Source: Gracilimonas sp.
Lineage (GTDB): Bacteria; Bacteroidota; Rhodothermia; Balneolales; Balneolaceae
DNA: 64,000 nt
Reading direction: 5' to 3'
Assembly (NCBI GenBank): GCA_022450045.1
Contig: JAKURD010000001.1
Coordinates: 124,001-188,000 of the forward strand
Each line of letters starts with the position of its first letter. The first letter of the stretch is position 1. Both the position numbers and the translations under genes were made by a program. Of this stretch, positions 43,936 through 55,143 are shown in pieces. The notes below the pieces were generated by a model. It worked only from the letters and a program-made list of their open reading frames with translations, was not told where the DNA came from and ran no database searches.

Positions 43936-45255
43936 TTATTTAACTCGTTTTAAGAGTACACCAAAGTGGCCGTCACATCCGTGTTTGTGAGGGAAGGTTT
44001 GGTAGGAGAGTTTGTCTTCTGCCAACACTTCTTCCGGGAGATAATCATTCAAAGGCTCCAGCTCAAAGTTGTCCATTTTGGAAAGAAACTTCTCAATCTG
44101 GTCCATATTCTCTTCCGGCTCCAATGAACAGGTACTGTAAACCAATCGGCCGCCACGTTTAACCATGTTAGCGGCTTCTTCCAGTAATTTTTCCTGAAGG
44201 GCGGCAGCATTCTTTAATCCTTCTTCATCACGTCTCCAGCGTAGATCAGCACGTTTACTCAGAACACCTGTTCCGGTACACGGTGCATCCAGAAGTACTG
44301 CATCTGCCAAGCCAAGTGATACTTCCAAAACATCTCCACCTTTTATCTTGATGTTTTCAGCACCATAGTTCAGAGCGCTTTCAGCAAGCATTTTCAGTCG
44401 TTCGGAGGAAATATCAACAGAGGTGATCTCACCTTCACCCTGCATCAGATCAGACATCATGATCGATTTTGTGCCGGGAGCTGCGCAGAGATCAAATACT
44501 TTTTCGCCCGGTTGGGGATCTAAAATGGTAGGGGCAAATCCGGCTGCGATATCCTGAACCAGACAAATTCCTTTAGTAAGCAGTCCCTTCTCAATAAAAG
44601 GTTGAACCGAATCTACTTTATAATAATGTGGAAGCCAGTCGCTGGCTTCAAAATCGACATCCGTTTTTCCCATGCGAAGTTCAAAATTTTCCGGCTTTGT
44701 TCGCAGGCTGTTTACTCTCACATAGTAATGAGGCCGAGAATTATTGGCTTGCATAAGCTGAAAAGCTTCCCGCTCACCAAAACGTTCTCTCCACCGTGCA
44801 ACCATCCACTCAGGGTGGGAGAAGGTGGTAGCTACTAATTTGTTCCGGTCTTTGTATGCAGGCTTTGGAAGTTTGTCACGGTCACGCTGTAAGTTTCGCA
44901 TGATGGCATTAACGAGGTCACCGGTTTTAGAGCCTAGTTTCATTTTTGCGATCTCGACCGCTTCATTTATAGCTGCATAATCGGGTGTGCTGTCCATAAA
45001 CAACATATCATAAATAGCCAGGCGCAAGATATTTTTAAGTCCCGGCTTCATCTCAGCAACGGAAACACTGGAGAATTCATCGATCAGGAAATCAAGATAG
45101 CTTCGTTTTCGCAATATATTTTGTACGTATTCCCGGACTTGCGCACGCTCACGAGTTTCTAACTCATTTGCATGGGAAAAGTCGAGCACCTGCTTTTCAT
45201 CAAATTCAATGAGAATGTCTATACTTACCGAGCGTTCTGAAATTTCAGTATCCAA
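43936..45255 (-). CDS. rsmB: 16S rRNA m5C methyltransferase RsmB
   Basis: A 439-aa protein with an N-terminal NusB-like RNA-binding domain (about residues 1-140) and a C-terminal SAM methyltransferase. The catalytic cysteines are seen in DAPCTGTGVLSKRADLRWR and YSTCSLEPEEN, the SAM site in VFDLCAAPGTKSIMM. It methylates C967 of 16S rRNA in E. coli. The only near start is TTG at 45255; no ATG is available between it and the upstream terminator. A hairpin with seven T on the minus strand ends 38 bp upstream. Confidence 0.92.
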   Translation of the reverse strand: MDTEISERSVSIDILIEFDEKQVLDFSHANELETRERAQVREYVQNILRKRSYLDFLIDEFSSVSVAEMKPGLKNILRLAIYDMLFMDSTPDYAAINEAVEIAKMKLGSKTGDLVNAIMRNLQRDRDKLPKPAYKDRNKLVATTFSHPEWMVARWRERFGEREAFQLMQANNSRPHYYVRVNSLRTKPENFELRMGKTDVDFEASDWLPHYYKVDSVQPFIEKGLLTKGICLVQDIAAGFAPTILDPQPGEKVFDLCAAPGTKSIMMSDLMQGEGEITSVDISSERLKMLAESALNYGAENIKIKGGDVLEVSLGLADAVLLDAPCTGTGVLSKRADLRWRRDEEGLKNAAALQEKLLEEAANMVKRGGRLVYSTCSLEPEENMDQIEKFLSKMDNFELEPLNDYLPEEVLAEDKLSYQTFPHKHGCDGHFGVLLKRVK

Positions 45256-45292
45256 AGGAGTCGAATTTTTAATAATTGTTGTTGCCTGTAAT

Positions 45293-45436
45293 AAAAAAAG
45301 GCGATTTTGTGATCACCTTCCCTGATTGATTCATTAAAAAGAAGTCGCGTCAGTGGCGTGACTTTAATAGCTAACAAAGATAAAAGTTTAACGCCGGACT
45401 TGCTAATGATAAGTGCGGCGTTTTTAGGTTTTTTTA
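45293..45436 (-). ncRNA. Candidate structured RNA upstream of rsmB
   Basis: On the minus strand three hairpins follow one another: AACGCC...GGCGTT (45426-45390), AAGTC...GACTT near 45360, and GGTGAT...ATCGCC with seven T (45317-45293), the last being a good intrinsic terminator. There is no minus-strand gene upstream for this terminator to serve, so a short RNA is possible. The first hairpin also ends in T-runs on the plus strand. Promoter not identified; this may instead be repeat-derived structure. Confidence 0.25.
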
Positions 45437-45481
45437 TGACTTGAATTTTTAACGGGTTTGGTTGCAAGAGATTTACCTGAA

Positions 45482-45614
45482 CTACCTCTCGGCCTGATGG
45501 CTCCAAGTCCATCTGACCGATTGTCGGACTCAACCACTGCTGCCTGTTTTTATCTATGTTTAACCACCGAGGCCTAATCCATCGGTCAGCGGGGCAATTC
45601 CGTCAGATCGATAT
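45482..45614 (+). repeat. Dispersed repeat R2, 45-kb copy
   Basis: CTACCTCTCGGCCTGATGGC to AACCACTGC matches the 32301-32358 unit, including TCCATCTGACCGATTG. A second part has ATCCATCGGTCAG, whose ATCGGTCAG complements CTGACCGAT 70 bp upstream, making a large palindrome. Confidence 0.65.
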
Positions 45615-45801
45615 AGGGTTATATTAAATTGTAGATGAGTTTGGGACTCATTTCCCAGATTAGATTCGGAGCTCTGTGAATATTTACTCACATTTTTCGT
45701 TGCCTCTCTTTATGTATCTCCCTATCTTTGACAGCCTTTGCAGTAGTGCATTAATAAAGCTGCTAATTATCAAAGCAAAAACTAACAAAATCGCGATTTA
45801 G

Positions 45802-47301
<1,500 letters not shown>

Positions 47302-47321
47302 TTAACTTACAGAACCTGATC

Positions 47322-47582
47322 ATGAGCACATTTAATGCACAGATACTTACTCCTAACGGCTCTCTATTTGAGGGAGAAGTGAGTGGGGTAAAGTTACCGG
47401 GAACGCAAGGCAGCTTTGAGGTAAAATCGAATCACGCACCAATAGTCTCAACACTGGAAAAAGGCACCGTTTTGGTGCGTAAATCAGATGGAGATACTAC
47501 CTATGCAATTTCAGGCGGTTTTGTTGAAGTGAATCATAACAAACTAACGCTCTTGGCAGAATCTGTAAAAGAAGCTTCCTGA
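47322..47582 (+). CDS. atpC: F1F0 ATP synthase subunit epsilon (short form)
   Basis: An 86-aa epsilon subunit containing only the N-terminal beta-sandwich (NAQILTPNGSLFEGEVSGVKLPGTQGSFEV, NHAPIVSTLEKGTV and the YAISGGFVEVNHNKLTLLAE end). Full epsilon subunits are 130-140 aa, with a two-helix C-terminal domain that inhibits ATP hydrolysis; that domain is absent here. It is encoded 20 bp after atpD and stopped by a strong terminator. Confidence 0.92.
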   Translation: MSTFNAQILTPNGSLFEGEVSGVKLPGTQGSFEVKSNHAPIVSTLEKGTVLVRKSDGDTTYAISGGFVEVNHNKLTLLAESVKEAS

Positions 47583-47606
47583 TAGGTACACAAATTTAAA
47601 TTTTAG

Positions 47607-47643
47607 AAGCCTCATACATTCATTTTGTATGAGGCTTTTTTTA
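47607..47643 (+). terminator. Terminator of the atpD-atpC operon
   Basis: AAGCCTCATACA and TGTATGAGGCTT form a long perfect stem with a short loop, followed by a T-run. It is 24 bp beyond the atpC stop codon. Confidence 0.9.
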
Positions 47644-47685
47644 TATCCAAAGCAATTATATTCCTTAAAAATGTAGGTATTCATT

Positions 47686-48585
47686 ATGAAGAATTTACTT
47701 TTTGTTTTAATTGGGATACTGCCTCTAACTCTTTTCGCACAACAAGAGCCGGATATGTCCTTTGAATTTTCAATTGAAGATCCAGCCTATCAAAAAGAAG
47801 CAGGTCCGTTGTTATGTATCGATTCAGCCCATAACAATTTTCATACCCTTGAAGGTGGATTCGCTCCGTTTGCACGAGTTATGAAAGAGGATGGATATAA
47901 CCTAATAAATGTTGATTCTTCGTTGGATGTAGTGGAGCAGCTAAAAGCATGTGACGTTTTTATTATTGTGAATCCGCTTCATAAAAGCAATGTAAGGAAT
48001 TGGGTGCTGCCTAATCCGTCCGCCTTTTCTGAACTGGAGATCGCAAACTTAAATAAGTGGGTAGAGGAAGGAGGCTCGCTATTTTTGATCGCAGATCATA
48101 TGCCATTTGCTGGTGCGGCCTATGACTTAGGTAATTCTTTTGGATTCAGGTTTAGAAATGGGTTTGCAACGCTTGCTAAAGATGTTAATCAGCCGGATAT
48201 GTTTACCTTAGAGAATGGCCGATTGCTGGAAAGTCCCATTTCGGGAGGGGAAATAACGACTGTGACAACGTTCACGGGTTCTGCATTTACGTATCCTGAA
48301 AAAGCTATTCCTGTTCTGGTTTTTAAGAGGGGAGATTATAGCCTTGAACCCGAAGTTGCCTGGCAATTTAATGAAGATACCAAAACGGTAGCATTGGGTA
48401 ATTATACTCAAGGCGCTATCATGGAATATGGTGCCGGAAAAATTGCGGTATTTGGAGAGGCTGCGATGTTTACCGCTCAAAAGATCCAGACTCCACAAGG
48501 GGAATTCAAAGTAGGGTTGAATAATACCGATCTTGCTCCGCAAAACCCCTCATTCCTGTTAAACCTCATGCACTGGCTGGATTGA
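47686..48585 (+). CDS. Exported DUF4350-like protein
   Basis: A 299-aa protein with a signal peptide (LLFVLIGILPLTLFAQ). The mature part contains LLCIDSAHNNFHTLEGGFAPFARVMKEDGY, a central VFIIVNPLHKSNVRNWV and WVEEGGSLFLIADHMPFAGAAYDLG. This resembles the DUF4350/GATase-like fold found in secreted proteins of Bacteroidota. Enzymatic activity is not established. Beyond the DUF4350-like assignment, I do not recognise a specific substrate. It lies after the atp terminator and is convergent with the PBP1A gene. Confidence 0.65.
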   Translation: MKNLLFVLIGILPLTLFAQQEPDMSFEFSIEDPAYQKEAGPLLCIDSAHNNFHTLEGGFAPFARVMKEDGYNLINVDSSLDVVEQLKACDVFIIVNPLHKSNVRNWVLPNPSAFSELEIANLNKWVEEGGSLFLIADHMPFAGAAYDLGNSFGFRFRNGFATLAKDVNQPDMFTLENGRLLESPISGGEITTVTTFTGSAFTYPEKAIPVLVFKRGDYSLEPEVAWQFNEDTKTVALGNYTQGAIMEYGAGKIAVFGEAAMFTAQKIQTPQGEFKVGLNNTDLAPQNPSFLLNLMHWLD

Positions 48586-48603
48586 TAACATAGTGTTTCT
48601 CAA

Positions 48604-50952
48604 TTACCAGCCAATCCTACCCTTATCCTGATCTTTAATGAGTTCATTTCGTGTCTCATTGGGATCTTCCGGCATCACAAAACCGGGTGGGGGTTCAAAG
48701 GCATCATATTTCCAATAGGTATCTTCGTCATTGGTGGCGTAATTAATGAATTGACCTACTATGGGGAGTGCAGTTCTTGCCCCCTGTCCAATACTAATGC
48801 TGCTTGGGATATTCTGGTTAAATCTGATCCTTCGATCTTCTCCTCCAACCCAGGCTCCCATTACTAAGTGAGGCATCATGGCAACGAACCAGTTATCTGC
48901 AGCATCATTGGTGGTTCCTGTTTTTCCAGCTACATCTTGCCGTACACCGTAGGAATTTCTAAGCCGAACTCCCGTTCCATAAAAATCTTCTCCACCTCTG
49001 ATAACTCCTCTGAGCATGTCCGTTATGATATATGCTGTTTCCGGGCTGATTACTTCGGAAGTGTATTCCGGGTGAAATTCCTGCAATATATTACCTTCTT
49101 TATCTTCAATTCTTGTAATAGCGATAGGTTCAATATGCACACCGGCGTTTGCAAAAGTAGTGTATGCACTGGTGAGTTCGAGCAAAGAAACACGGGCTGT
49201 CCCCAAAGCTATAGAAGGGAAGGCGGGGGTATCACTCATATCAATTCCCAGATTGGAGGCCATCTCTTTGATCTTACGGGCAGCTGGATCCAATTCCCAT
49301 AGCTTATTTGTTCCGGGGGCTCCGGCAATTTCAGGAAGAAGCCGAACGGTTACGTTATTCATACTTCGTGCAAGTGCTTCTCTGAGTGAAACATCCACAG
49401 GACCTTCCGCAACGGTTTTATCTTTAGGATTCCATATATCTCCTTTACGATCGTAAAATGAGGTCGGAAATTTGGAGAATTTATGATAGGGTTTATATCC
49501 ATTGTCTATAGCTACGGCATAAACAAAAGGTTTAAAGGTAGAACCTGCTTGTCTTCGAGACTGGTAAACATGATCATACTGAACATTACCGTAATCGGTA
49601 CCTCCAACCCAAGCTAAGATATTGCCATTAGATGGTTCTATAGCCACAAAACTGGCTTGGAGCCTGGTACGTGCTTTCTTAACAGAATCAACATAGGCTG
49701 TGTCAGCAAAAAGAGAATCAAAAACGACTTGTTCTATCTTGGTATCGTATTTTGCAAAACCGTTTTTGTAGCGGTCGGTTTCCCTCATAAAACTCCGCAA
49801 GAAAAGAGGGAATTCTTCCCATAGAATGTCCATGTATTCATCACTTCCGGATGAAGTCCATTCTCTTTCAAATATACTTTGTAAGGAATCTAATTTTGTC
49901 TTAACCGCTCGTTCGGCATGTTTTTGAAGTTTAGAGTCGATGGTAGTGTAGATCACTAATCCATCTTGATATAGATCATATCCGTTTTCTTCCAGCCATG
50001 GGTTTACTTTTTGACGAACATATTCTCCAAAATACCTGCTTTGTCTTCCGGTCTTAAAAGGGGGATGATAATCGAGTTCAATAACCCGCTCTGTGAGAGC
50101 TTCATGTTCACTTTGCGTAAGGAAGTTACGTTTGTACATCTGGCCGAGAACAATATCTCTTCGGGCTTTAGACCGTTCCGGAAATATTCTCGGATTGTAA
50201 GCATAAATGGCCTTAAGTGAGCCTATCATAACAGCAGCTTCAGAGATGGTTAATTCTTTTGCCGGTTTTCCAAAATGTGTTTGCGCTGCCGCTTCAATAC
50301 CAAAGGTTGAATTTGGAAACTCCACGGTATTCAAATACATCTCAGCGATCTCACGTTTGGTATATCTGCGCTCAAGCTGTATAGCGGTAATCATTTCCCG
50401 GAACTTTCTGGAAACCGAAAACTCCTGCCCGATCTTTTTGTACAAATTTCTTGCAAGCTGCTGACTGATGGTGGACGCTCCCTGCCATCGGCCATTGATC
50501 AGGTGCCAGGGAATAGCCAGTGTTCGAAACATATCCATACCCCAGTGATTATAAAATCTGTGATCTTCCGTAGCTACCAATGCGTCAATTACATGAGGAG
50601 ATATTTCATCATAGCGAACCCATTTTCGGTTCTCTGTAAAATATTTATCAAGTGTTTCACCATCGCGACTTCGAACTTCAGAAGCAATAGCTGTTTCAGG
50701 ATTTTCAAATTCATCAGCAGAAGGAAGTCCCTGAAAAAGATAGAATACATATCCGGCGGCAACGAGAAAGATAAATCCGGCAGCTATGCCTGACCATTTC
50801 ATTACGGTATTGAAATAAGGATTTTTCTTCTTGGCGGAAGACTCCTGAGGGTCTGTATTCTTTTGCTTTCGTTCCTGTAGAATTTTCTTTCGGTATTCAG
50901 GATCGTTGAAATACCGTTTATGATCAATAGGTTCTTTTTTATCGTCGCTCAT
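48604..50952 (-). CDS. mrcA: Penicillin-binding protein 1A-type bifunctional transglycosylase/transpeptidase
   Basis: A 782-aa class A PBP. A cytosolic tail and one membrane helix (about residues 53-71) are followed by the GT51 domain (ALVATEDHRFYNHWGMD with the catalytic Glu; STISQQLARNLYKK), then the penicillin-binding domain with Ser-x-x-Lys in RRQAGSTFKPFVYAVAI, SMNN and KTGTTNDAADNWF. It polymerises glycan strands and cross-links peptidoglycan. It is transcribed with LpxH and polyprenyl synthase (gaps of 14 and 2 bp), an envelope-building group. Confidence 0.94.
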   Translation of the reverse strand: MSDDKKEPIDHKRYFNDPEYRKKILQERKQKNTDPQESSAKKKNPYFNTVMKWSGIAAGFIFLVAAGYVFYLFQGLPSADEFENPETAIASEVRSRDGETLDKYFTENRKWVRYDEISPHVIDALVATEDHRFYNHWGMDMFRTLAIPWHLINGRWQGASTISQQLARNLYKKIGQEFSVSRKFREMITAIQLERRYTKREIAEMYLNTVEFPNSTFGIEAAAQTHFGKPAKELTISEAAVMIGSLKAIYAYNPRIFPERSKARRDIVLGQMYKRNFLTQSEHEALTERVIELDYHPPFKTGRQSRYFGEYVRQKVNPWLEENGYDLYQDGLVIYTTIDSKLQKHAERAVKTKLDSLQSIFEREWTSSGSDEYMDILWEEFPLFLRSFMRETDRYKNGFAKYDTKIEQVVFDSLFADTAYVDSVKKARTRLQASFVAIEPSNGNILAWVGGTDYGNVQYDHVYQSRRQAGSTFKPFVYAVAIDNGYKPYHKFSKFPTSFYDRKGDIWNPKDKTVAEGPVDVSLREALARSMNNVTVRLLPEIAGAPGTNKLWELDPAARKIKEMASNLGIDMSDTPAFPSIALGTARVSLLELTSAYTTFANAGVHIEPIAITRIEDKEGNILQEFHPEYTSEVISPETAYIITDMLRGVIRGGEDFYGTGVRLRNSYGVRQDVAGKTGTTNDAADNWFVAMMPHLVMGAWVGGEDRRIRFNQNIPSSISIGQGARTALPIVGQFINYATNDEDTYWKYDAFEPPPGFVMPEDPNETRNELIKDQDKGRIGW

Positions 50953-50966
50953 AATCTTAATTTATT

Positions 50967-51728
50967 TCACTCGAAAGGTATAAAATTTTTCGATGATGCT
51001 TTCCATGTAACGAGACTTAATCCTGTATTGTTATATAAGGCCATCGTTCTGTGATTAAAAAACGTACCAAGGTTTATATAACTTCCCCGGGAAAATGTTT
51101 CCATCCTCGGAACATGATCATGGCCACTTATGATATAGTCCAAGTTGTGTTTATTGAAGATCTTTTTGGCTTGCCGGTTCAAAGGCTCCGGATTGTGGGA
51201 GTCTCTTCTGCGGGTTAAGGATGAAAATGCTTTCATAGCTGCCAATCCTAATTCAGGAGATAAAATCTTTTGATAAGTACGTACAAAGGTATCATTTCGT
51301 AACAGTTTATGGAATGCAGCCCGGGGGAAATCGATCTTAGCGGCAGCTACTCCATCACCGTGCATTAATAAGAAGCGTTTTCCGGCAATCTCCTTTAGCC
51401 TGAAATTTGATTCCAGATCAAATCCACGATCATTAAAATGACCAAAAGTCCAGTTGTCATGATTTCCGGTAATAAAAAGGGCTGGAGTTACGGTTCTGTT
51501 ATATTCTTCAAAAGCGTCCAAAACTTTCCTTCCAAGGTCAGGTATGAATCCTTTTTCCGGATATTCCATCCAGTAATCAAAAAGATCTCCCAAAATATTA
51601 ATTTCAATTCGTTCCTTTTTGCAATGTTCGATCAGTGTTATCAGATCCCGTTCAATCTGCTGATTGGTATTTGACGAAAATGCACCAAGATGTACATCTG
51701 ATATAAAAAGGTGCTGCTCAAAACTCAT
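50967..51728 (-). CDS. lpxH: UDP-2,3-diacylglucosamine diphosphatase (LpxH)
   Basis: A 253-aa calcineurin-like phosphoesterase. The metal-binding motifs are visible in order: SDVHLG, LGDLFDYW, TGNHDNW, LMHGDGV and SGHDHVPR. In lipid A synthesis LpxH releases UMP from UDP-2,3-diacylglucosamine to give lipid X at the inner membrane. Its presence indicates an outer membrane with lipid A. The gene lies 14 bp upstream of the PBP1A gene and 2 bp after the prenyl synthase stop. Confidence 0.88.
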   Translation of the reverse strand: MSFEQHLFISDVHLGAFSSNTNQQIERDLITLIEHCKKERIEINILGDLFDYWMEYPEKGFIPDLGRKVLDAFEEYNRTVTPALFITGNHDNWTFGHFNDRGFDLESNFRLKEIAGKRFLLMHGDGVAAAKIDFPRAAFHKLLRNDTFVRTYQKILSPELGLAAMKAFSSLTRRRDSHNPEPLNRQAKKIFNKHNLDYIISGHDHVPRMETFSRGSYINLGTFFNHRTMALYNNTGLSLVTWKASSKNFIPFE

Positions 51729-51730
51729 TA

Positions 51731-52750
51731 TTATTTCTTTCGGGTAATTACAAATTGTATGAGATCAGCAAAGTCTTGCTTAGCGGGTGAGTCAGGAACG
51801 GAATTCAAGCTATCGATGGCTTTATTGGCATAATCGTACATGGTTTGCCTGGCATATTTCATTCCTCCGTTTTCATGAACAAAATCAACGATCTTATCAA
51901 TATTACCATTCGATTTTTTTCGTTTTTTCATGAGTGCCCGAATACGTGCAGCCTTCCTTTTAGGGGCATGTTCAAAAGCTTTGATCAGTGGAAGCGTAAC
52001 CTTTCGTTCTTGAATATCATTTCGAGTGGGTTTACCAATATCATCCATGCCGTAATCGAAGAGGTCGTCGCGGATCTGAAATGCGATTCCGATACACATC
52101 CCTATCTCTCGCATTGTTTTATGGATTTTTTCATCTTCAGTCACAGAAACGGCCCCGCACTCGCAACAAGTAGAAATAAGGCTTGCTGTTTTTTCGGAGA
52201 TGATCTGGAAATAGCGTTCTTCCGTCATATTAAAAAGCCCTGCGGTTTTGAGCTGCCGAAGTTCGCCCTCACTCATTTTTTGCACAGCCCGGGATTGTAC
52301 TTCAAGTAAACTATGCTCTTTACTCTCCAAGGCAATTAGCAATCCTTTTGACAACAGGTAATCACCTAACAGTACACCGGCTTTATTCTTCCAGATCTTA
52401 TTTATACTCACAAATCCCCGGCGGCTGTTGGCCTCATCTACCACATCATCATGAATAAGGGTAGCGGTGTGCAGGAGTTCGATCATAGTTGCGGCAACAT
52501 AACTCCTGTTGTTGATCTCACCGAATAAGTTGGCTGTCATAAAAACAAGCGTTGGTCGTAATTCTTTCCCTTTTTGCCGTAAAAGATACTTGATGATCTG
52601 GTCGAGCAAGAATACGTCTGATTTAATGGTCTCCTTAAAAAAATTCCTGAATTCCGATAAGTTTGCCGAAACAGGAGTGGTAATTTCTTTTAAGGTTTTT
52701 CTGTTAACAGTCTCAGAATTTATATGTTCTAACTCTTGGTTATCGATCAT
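51731..52750 (-). CDS. Trans-isoprenyl diphosphate synthase (octaprenyl-type)
   Basis: A polyprenyl synthetase of about 339 aa with the FARM motif LIHDDVVDEANSRRG and the SARM motif QIRDDLFDYG, both DDxxD. KGKELRPTLVF is the pyrophosphate-binding segment. It makes the long prenyl chain used for menaquinone or similar. An ATG at 52843 would leave only 9 bp to divergent pfkA and adds a 31-residue unconserved leader, so the ATG at 52750 (MIDNQEL) is more likely. The product length (C35-C45) is not readable. Confidence 0.9.
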   Translation of the reverse strand: MIDNQELEHINSETVNRKTLKEITTPVSANLSEFRNFFKETIKSDVFLLDQIIKYLLRQKGKELRPTLVFMTANLFGEINNRSYVAATMIELLHTATLIHDDVVDEANSRRGFVSINKIWKNKAGVLLGDYLLSKGLLIALESKEHSLLEVQSRAVQKMSEGELRQLKTAGLFNMTEERYFQIISEKTASLISTCCECGAVSVTEDEKIHKTMREIGMCIGIAFQIRDDLFDYGMDDIGKPTRNDIQERKVTLPLIKAFEHAPKRKAARIRALMKKRKKSNGNIDKIVDFVHENGGMKYARQTMYDYANKAIDSLNSVPDSPAKQDFADLIQFVITRKK

Positions 52751-52852
52751 CAATTGTGTTGAAATTTTCTTAAACTTGGGCGTAAAATAATTTACTGATA
52801 ATACGGAACAATTATTTACTCTCAATAACTCACTCACACCCATTATAATTTT

Positions 52853-53842
52853 ATGTCAACAGATATTGTCAATGTTAAGACTATTGGAGTTTTAACAAGT
52901 GGAGGAGACTCTCCCGGAATGAATGCGGCCATCAGGGCTGTGGTACGCGCCTCAGCTCAAAATGATGTTTCAGTTTATGGTATTAAGCATGGATACTATG
53001 GTTTGATCAATGATGAATTTATTAAATTGGATACCCATTCAGTATCAAATATCATTCAGCGAGGAGGAACGTTTTTAAAATCTGCCCGGTCTGAAGAATT
53101 TCATAAAGAATCGGGTAGAAAAAAAGCGTCCGAAAATTTAAAAAAATATGACATTGATGCCCTGATAGTAATTGGTGGAGACGGGTCATTTACCGGAGCC
53201 AATAAACTTAGCAAGGAACACAACATTAATGTGGTTGGTGTGCCTGCAACCATCGATAATGATATCATAGGCACAGATGAGACCATTGGCTACGACTCTG
53301 CCTTGAATACAGCACTTGATGCCATAGATAAGATCAGGGATACTGCTGATGCCCATGAGCGAATGTTTCTTGTTGAAGTTATGGGCAGGGATACCGGTTT
53401 CATTGCTCTGGAAACAAGCATTGCAAGTGGCGCTGAAATAGCGTTATTACCTGAAGAACTTACTAACATTAAGGAAGTGAAAAGGCAGCTGCATGAAATG
53501 CTGAAACAACAACGCAGAAGCAGCTTGGTCGTAGTAGCGGAAGGAGATGAAACCGGCGGCGCAATGAAATTGGCAGAAAAAATTAAAGACGATTTTGCTC
53601 AATATGATATGAGGGTATGTATTTTAGGGCATATTCAAAGAGGCGGATCTCCAACAGCTCGAGACCGTGTGTTGGCTAGCCGATTGGGTGCTGCCGCAGT
53701 TAAGGTATTAAAAGAAGGACACAGCGAAGTGATGGTAGGCGTAGTAAATAATGCGCTGAAAATTACACCGCTTAGAGTAGCAATTTCTAAAAAGAAAGAA
53801 ATTGATCAAAGATTAATAGATTTAGCAAAATTACTTAGGTAA
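52853..53842 (+). CDS. pfkA: 6-phosphofructokinase
   Basis: A 329-aa ATP-type phosphofructokinase with TSGGDSPGMNAAIRAVVRA near residue 20, the IGGDGSFTGA nucleotide loop near residue 112, and the fructose-6-phosphate segment PATIDNDI...TIGYDSALN. EVMGRDTG and GHIQRGGSPTARDR are also typical. It catalyses the committed step of glycolysis. The pgi gene follows after 3 bp, so the two form an operon. Confidence 0.95.
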   Translation: MSTDIVNVKTIGVLTSGGDSPGMNAAIRAVVRASAQNDVSVYGIKHGYYGLINDEFIKLDTHSVSNIIQRGGTFLKSARSEEFHKESGRKKASENLKKYDIDALIVIGGDGSFTGANKLSKEHNINVVGVPATIDNDIIGTDETIGYDSALNTALDAIDKIRDTADAHERMFLVEVMGRDTGFIALETSIASGAEIALLPEELTNIKEVKRQLHEMLKQQRRSSLVVVAEGDETGGAMKLAEKIKDDFAQYDMRVCILGHIQRGGSPTARDRVLASRLGAAAVKVLKEGHSEVMVGVVNNALKITPLRVAISKKKEIDQRLIDLAKLLR

Positions 53843-53845
53843 TAC

Positions 53846-55132
53846 ATGATTAAATGTGATATTGGTTTTGCACGGAAATTCATTAAGGACGATGCTTACT
53901 TTAAGGCTCGTAAAAAAGCTGATACAGCGCTTGAACAGTTAAGGAATAAAACTGGTCCCGGCTCAGAATGGCTGGGTTGGAGAGATCTCCTTGCTGACCC
54001 GAATGACGCCGAGCTGGAACAAATTGGTTCCCTGGGAGAGGAAGTCCGCGCTAAAGCAGATGTATTTATTGTTTGCGGAATTGGGGGATCCTATCTTGGT
54101 GCGAAAGCGATTATTGATGCCCTTTCTCCTCATTTTGGAAGCAAAGGCCCGGAAATAATATTTGCCGGACATCATGTTGGGGGTAAGTATTTAGAGGAAA
54201 TGCTTGCTTATTTAAAGGAACCAAAAGGGGATGGTTCCGCTAAGAATATCTACCTGAACGTGATCTCTAAATCAGGATCAACTCTTGAAACAGCTCTTGC
54301 TTTCAGAATGCTTCGGGAGCTTCTGGAAGAGATGTATGGAGATGACTCTTCAGAGCACATCATTTGTACCACAAGTAAGGAAGGTGGCTTACTCAATAAA
54401 GTTATTGCCGAAAAGGGATATCGGAAATTTATTATTCCTGATGACGTAGGCGGGCGATATTCCGTGCTTACTCCCGTGGGATTATTACCTATTGCCGTAG
54501 CGGGAATTGATATCAGAACGTTGTTTTATGGAGCTGTTTCTGCATACAATGAATATGAAGACAATGCAGAGGACTTATTGGAATACGCTGCTCTGAGAAA
54601 TGCAATTCATGAATCCGGGAAAACCATAGATGTCTTTGCTACTTTTGAACCTGAACTCACATCATTAGGAGGGTGGATACAACAATTATTAGGTGAAAGT
54701 GAAGGAAAAGAGGGAAAAGGAATATTCCCTACGGTTGCTACCTTTTCTACCGATCTTCATAGTCTTGGCCAGTTTATTCAGCAAGGTAAGCGCAGCCTGA
54801 TGGAAACATTCATTATTGTCGAAAAGCCGTTTTCCAAACTTAGAGTTAATGAAATAAAGGGGGATGGAGATGCCTTGAATTACCTGGCTGGCCGGTCATT
54901 CCATGAAATAAATACCAAGGCCAGAGAAGGAACAACGGAAGCTCACAGTGAAGGAGATGTTCCTATCATTAAAATTTCAATGGAAGCACTTAACGCTGAA
55001 AATATCGGACAACTCATTTATTTTTTCGAATTGCTAACGGGAATATTTGTGTATAGTCTTGGGGTAAATCCGTTCAATCAGCCTGGAGTAGAAGACTATA
55101 AGAAAGCCATGTACCGATTACTTGGTAAATAA
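53846..55132 (+). CDS. pgi: Glucose-6-phosphate isomerase
   Basis: A 428-aa isomerase of the short bacterial type. The sugar-binding GIGGSYLGAKAI, KSGSTLETALAF, GGRYSVLTPVGLLPIA and the C-terminal VNPFNQPGVEDYKK motifs are present, with the catalytic Glu in LLGESEGKEGKGI. It interconverts glucose-6-phosphate and fructose-6-phosphate and is translationally close to pfkA. Confidence 0.95.
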   Translation: MIKCDIGFARKFIKDDAYFKARKKADTALEQLRNKTGPGSEWLGWRDLLADPNDAELEQIGSLGEEVRAKADVFIVCGIGGSYLGAKAIIDALSPHFGSKGPEIIFAGHHVGGKYLEEMLAYLKEPKGDGSAKNIYLNVISKSGSTLETALAFRMLRELLEEMYGDDSSEHIICTTSKEGGLLNKVIAEKGYRKFIIPDDVGGRYSVLTPVGLLPIAVAGIDIRTLFYGAVSAYNEYEDNAEDLLEYAALRNAIHESGKTIDVFATFEPELTSLGGWIQQLLGESEGKEGKGIFPTVATFSTDLHSLGQFIQQGKRSLMETFIIVEKPFSKLRVNEIKGDGDALNYLAGRSFHEINTKAREGTTEAHSEGDVPIIKISMEALNAENIGQLIYFFELLTGIFVYSLGVNPFNQPGVEDYKKAMYRLLGK

Positions 55133-55143
55133 CTAAATTATTT

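Noticed and set aside
45225..45533. Minus-strand open frame of 102 codons containing IGQMDLEPSGREV
   Set aside because: The same peptide fragment appears at 32296-32496; both are translations of repeat R2 and its surroundings, not genes.
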